From Dicaeum eximium (lineage: Eukaryota > Chordata > Aves > Passeriformes > Dicaeidae): 64,000 nt of DNA. The stretch covers positions 186,833 through 250,832 of the forward strand of contig VWZP01008285.1 in the NCBI GenBank assembly GCA_013396995.1. The letters are read 5' to 3'. Positions 60,526 to 64,000 of this stretch are shown here, piece by piece. Below the pieces are notes generated by a model. That model had not been told where the DNA came from. It made no database searches and saw only the letters and a list, made by a program, of their open reading frames with translations. A program made the position numbers and the translations under genes. Positions within the stretch are counted from its first letter, which is position 1. Each line of letters starts with the position of its first letter.

Positions 60526-63500
60526 GTAAACAACCAACTTATATAAAGCAGAAATTAAATTAAAGAGTTGGAGATTGGCCTGTATTGCTTTTTTAAACTT
60601 TTAACCAATTATAACTTGTTTACTTTTACTTGTGCTACTGATATGCCTGGCTTCAGGATGCTGCTTTAATGTATGGTATGTTCTACACTGGAAAATAGTC
60701 TATTATGTGTGGACTAGGATTTAATAAGATATTTCATATTTATGTATTCCTTTAAATATGGAGGAAGTGGATGGAGATAGAGAATGTGTGGTCATATTTA
60801 AATAGGACCTAAACACAGAAGTTTCTCTTATGTACCAGGTAAAAAGCAACAAAACCAAAATATAATTAAGACGCTAATAAATACTTTGTCCTGTTTATTG
60901 CAGTGTTGTTCATTTTATGATAATGTTTTCTTTCCCTCTGTGCTAAGGCTGAGTTTGAGGGAGTGGGTATTAATATTATGACATGAGGATACTAAGAGCA
61001 GCTGCTCTATTTTAGCAGATGAAGAATGTTATTAACCTATTTAACAAATAAGATTTATAGGCTTTGAGTGAAATTCTGGATTTAAAGTTTTATAAATTTA
61101 ACTCTTTAAGTTTGGGTATGATAAGAGTATTTGAGCTAACTTTGGCTCAGATTTTATGATAATTTTTTGTACCGTGTATGTTTTTTGGAAATATTAATAC
61201 AATTATGAAATATTTGGGACTTGAACTAAGCCTGGGTGTAGGGTTGGGTGGGAGGGATGTTGTTTCATTTTTTCCATCTGTCACTGGCCTTGGGAGGAAT
61301 GTTGAGTTTTTCATTTGTGGCTGGCCTTGTTCTAAGGGAAACAGGCAATGATTTGATCCTTGATAGGAGGTAAAGTACTGCCTCCTTGTAAAAGACCTAT
61401 TTTATTAAAAAAAAAATGTAGATGGAGGAGATTAACCACAATAATTCTTTTTCTCAGTTCATTGTGTTTGACAGGCTAAATGATTTATTAGAAAATTCCA
61501 TCTCTGAGAATATGGATATTTTATTGCTTTATTTGTATTACTTTATCAACAGTAATTTTCTTTTCCCTTTTAAAAAATAAATATGCTAATTGCAAAAATA
61601 AACATAGCCTTCTTCCCCCCCCCATTTGTGATAAAAGCTATCTTGTTATATTAATTTAAGATAACATATTTAAGAAGGGAAGAGTAGGATGAAAGGGATT
61701 TATATTTTCATTAACAACTGGAAGAAACATTTAAGGTTTTTTTTTTTCCCCTAAAGCTTCAATATGTGCATGTATAAAAGAGGATGGTGGAAGTTCTGTC
61801 CAGTTTTTTTTCGGAAGATCAGCTCTTGTATGTTCCTTTTTGAAGGGCAGGACTGCTGTAATTACAGAGTTGTGATTTAGGCAGGCACTCAGAAAGCTGG
61901 ACCTATTTCTGGAGATGGAAAATTTTCTCCCTCTATTTCTTTACCCATGCCCTGGCTACTTCTGCTGTGCTCAGTTCTTAGGAGCCTTGAAGATTTAGGA
62001 TTATTGCTGTACACTTTGTTTTTCACTTTTGAAACTAAAAACTCCTCTTTGGTCCTATCTGCTTTGCCCATAACTTAGTATTATAAATACTTTCTACTGA
62101 GATTACAGTGTATATTTTTCTGGCTGCAGAAAATAACAAAGGATGCCTTTTTTCTCTATGTGCAAAGGCATCTAGACAATCTGTTTATTTGTAGAGAAAA
62201 TGTTGGCCTTATGAAATAGAGACTTGCATCTAATGGCAAAATTGCACACAGTAACATGTGCAATGTCAAATGAAGAGCTTGTTGCAGGTTATATCTCCCT
62301 TGGTGCACTGCACCACATTTTCTATGCTTGCTGGAGGGTTCTTTGGATCATTTATTGCACATATTTCACAAAGCCATAAAAAAATATTCACTGAAGGATC
62401 CATAGTATTTCATGACACAAGGAAGGGAATGGGACTTCCCTTGTGAATGAAGGCAGAGAAGAATGAGCATCTTGAAGGTTTTGGCAGCATTGAGACATTA
62501 GATCAACTCAGTAATGTAGCAAGAAGCCCCCTAAGCTGATGGCAAATTATGTCAGTGTTGAGCAAATATAGGAAGTTCAGAATTCTTGAATTCTTGATTC
62601 GAACTGTTCAATTAGTTTCCTTAAGGGTAGAACTTGAGACTGGTTTTATTACAAAAAAACCAAACCAAACCAAAAAAGCCACCCCACTTTGTAGTTAACA
62701 CCCCACAGAAGAATGTTGGCATTCTAATAGAAAGTGCATGATCTGTGCAGAACTTTGCAAAACAAAAAGTAAAACACTGGTTGTAAACAAGTCAAGCTAC
62801 AGCCATTTACTTTGATTTTCCAGATATAACAAGAAGCAGAAATCAAATAAGAGGTCAATAATAAGCAAATTTAAACTGTGGAAATGTTTAATTTTTTAAA
62901 ATGTAGGCCATATGCATATTTAAATAGTTTTTGCTGTGGTGGATATTTTTTTCAAAGGTATTCATAGTGGTTTGGAACCTAATTTGTGCAGATTTTGTTA
63001 GGGTTTCCAAGGGAGAATTAATGGAATTTCTTGACTTGTGTAATTAATGTTATAATGCATGTAGAATTTGTCTTCCTGAATGTAATTGCTTTAGACCACC
63101 TAATGAAGACAGATGTGATGACTGTGTAGGTGTTGAGAGAAGTGCATCTGAAATGTCCAAGTGTCCAAGCTGAACATCTTGTACATGGCACATTTAAAGT
63201 CTTTTCCTGTTTCCTCTTTAAAGCTCCTAGAGAAATGTGCTTGATCAGTGTATTTCCTGTTGTGAAGAAATTTCTCCTGCTTATATTATTTTTTGTGGAT
63301 TGAAAGAGTCTGAAGCTGGCCAAATAGGGGAAAGCTTCATTAGGGAAGCCAGTGAGGTGTTACTGGAAGGAGAAATCAGGGGGCCTGTGTTGTGGCTGTG
63401 GTACTGCCCCTATAAAAATGAGTCCATGCTGTCAGTGCATAAAGGGTGTGCACAGCCCCTGGGCTTTTTTTAAATCAGAGTCTTTGAAACTGCTCAGGAC

Positions 63501-64000
63501 TCTGCACTGCGGTCAAGCATTGTGTGTGTAGATCCAAGGTGGGGTTGTGGAATGCTGTAGAGTCAGGGATACATTCCTGGATGTCCAGCTGTAAGACAGG
63601 CACAGTACAAATACCTTCCCATGCTGTTTAGCTGAGTAACCTGACAGAGTTGCCTTTTCTGCAGCATGTTGAGTGGGCTTCCTTAGAGTTGGTTTTCACT
63701 GAATCTCTGTGCTGTGGACTTGTCTTGCTGGGGGGTTTTTGCTTTGTGTGGTGAACCCCCTGCAGCTCTGCAAAGGTGCTTGGCTGTGCCCAGCTTGTTA
63801 CAGTGGAACACTGCTTTCAAGTCTGTGCCAAGACTGGGGCTAACTAACCCTTGCTATAGATTTCCCTCCAAACAGGATTGCAGCCATTGGATGTGGGGGA
63901 GCTGCAGGTCCCGTGAGTCGGGGAGGGGATGCCAAACCCTGCATGTAGCTAGCTGATGGCATGTGCTGGAGACTGGGCTGCTGTCCCCAAGGGTGACCAA
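60526..64000 (+). other. USP25: USP25 intron 4 (runs past window end)
   Basis: Starts with a good donor (gtaaac) and continues to the window edge. I see AT-rich sequence with a C run at 61614-61623 and an AAACC-type A-rich tract at 62652-62680. The next USP25 exon (beginning V/L-L-E-A-S) is not found. Small frames near 63018-63473 and 63714-63956 are not recognised. Confidence 0.85.

Larger units (their letters stand above)
29444..64000 (+). other. USP25: USP25 gene, 5' part (extends past window)
   Basis: USP25 is a cysteine-protease deubiquitinase that trims ubiquitin chains and acts in immune signalling, ER-associated degradation and other pathways. The window holds the promoter, the first-exon region and coding exons 2 to 4, with introns of about 20.5, 1.1 and 9.0 kb, then the start of intron 4. 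Exons 2-4 splice phase 0, 0, 1 and 2 without a break. If exon 1 has 15 codons, the sumoylated/ubiquitinated lysine of the human protein, Lys99, falls at the AAA codon 60428-60430, which supports the exon order and exon 1 size. The catalytic USP domain is outside the window. Confidence 0.95.

Noticed and set aside
1..64000. CRISPR arrays, operons, tRNA or rRNA genes, prophage or plasmid features
   Set aside because: None seen. The sequence is vertebrate nuclear DNA with introns and LINE repeats; I saw no clear cloverleaf or rRNA segment, though a covariance-model scan would be needed to exclude small RNAs.

Overview
The window is animal nuclear DNA, most probably from a bird. It is AT-rich and almost free of genes. 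It carries many CR1 LINE fragments, including the short repeated ATTCTGTGAT-like 3' tail typical of bird CR1, and a degraded LTR of a bird endogenous retrovirus type. A songbird is the best guess from the LTR wording, but that is less certain. No bacterial, plasmid or phage features are present.

The only protein-coding gene I can support is the 5' part of USP25 (ubiquitin-specific protease 25) on the + strand. A TATA-less CpG island at about 28860-29700 is its promoter and first-exon region. Coding exon 2 (50081-50158), exon 3 (51255-51399) and exon 4 (60402-60525) are all clear. They splice in frame and encode the N-terminal ubiquitin-binding part of the enzyme: a UBA-like segment, a SUMO-interacting motif and the first ubiquitin-interacting motif. 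The catalytic domain lies beyond the right edge. The canonical first coding exon is not visible. It probably falls in a run of 40 Ns at 29444-29483. A second ATG-containing reading frame ending at a splice donor (29545-29598) is a possible alternative first exon.

Layout. 1-28383 is intergenic DNA upstream of USP25. It holds CR1 fragments (3070-3275, 4386-4520, 5751-6168, 11412-11924), a solo LTR remnant (about 16600-16868), an orphan CpG-rich patch with a CCAAT box (about 5390-5745) and several simple repeats. 28384-28841 is a CR1 copy directly abutting the promoter island. From 29.6 to 50.1 kb is the 20.5-kb intron 1, with two antisense CR1 copies (41997-42390 and 44875-45322) and several small tandem duplications. 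Intron 2 (1.1 kb), intron 3 (9.0 kb) and the start of intron 4 follow.

I found no undescribed biological system. The points most worth a second look are the missing first exon, the competing donor sites at the end of exon 3, the orphan CpG patch, and two small palindromic structures in the intergenic part.
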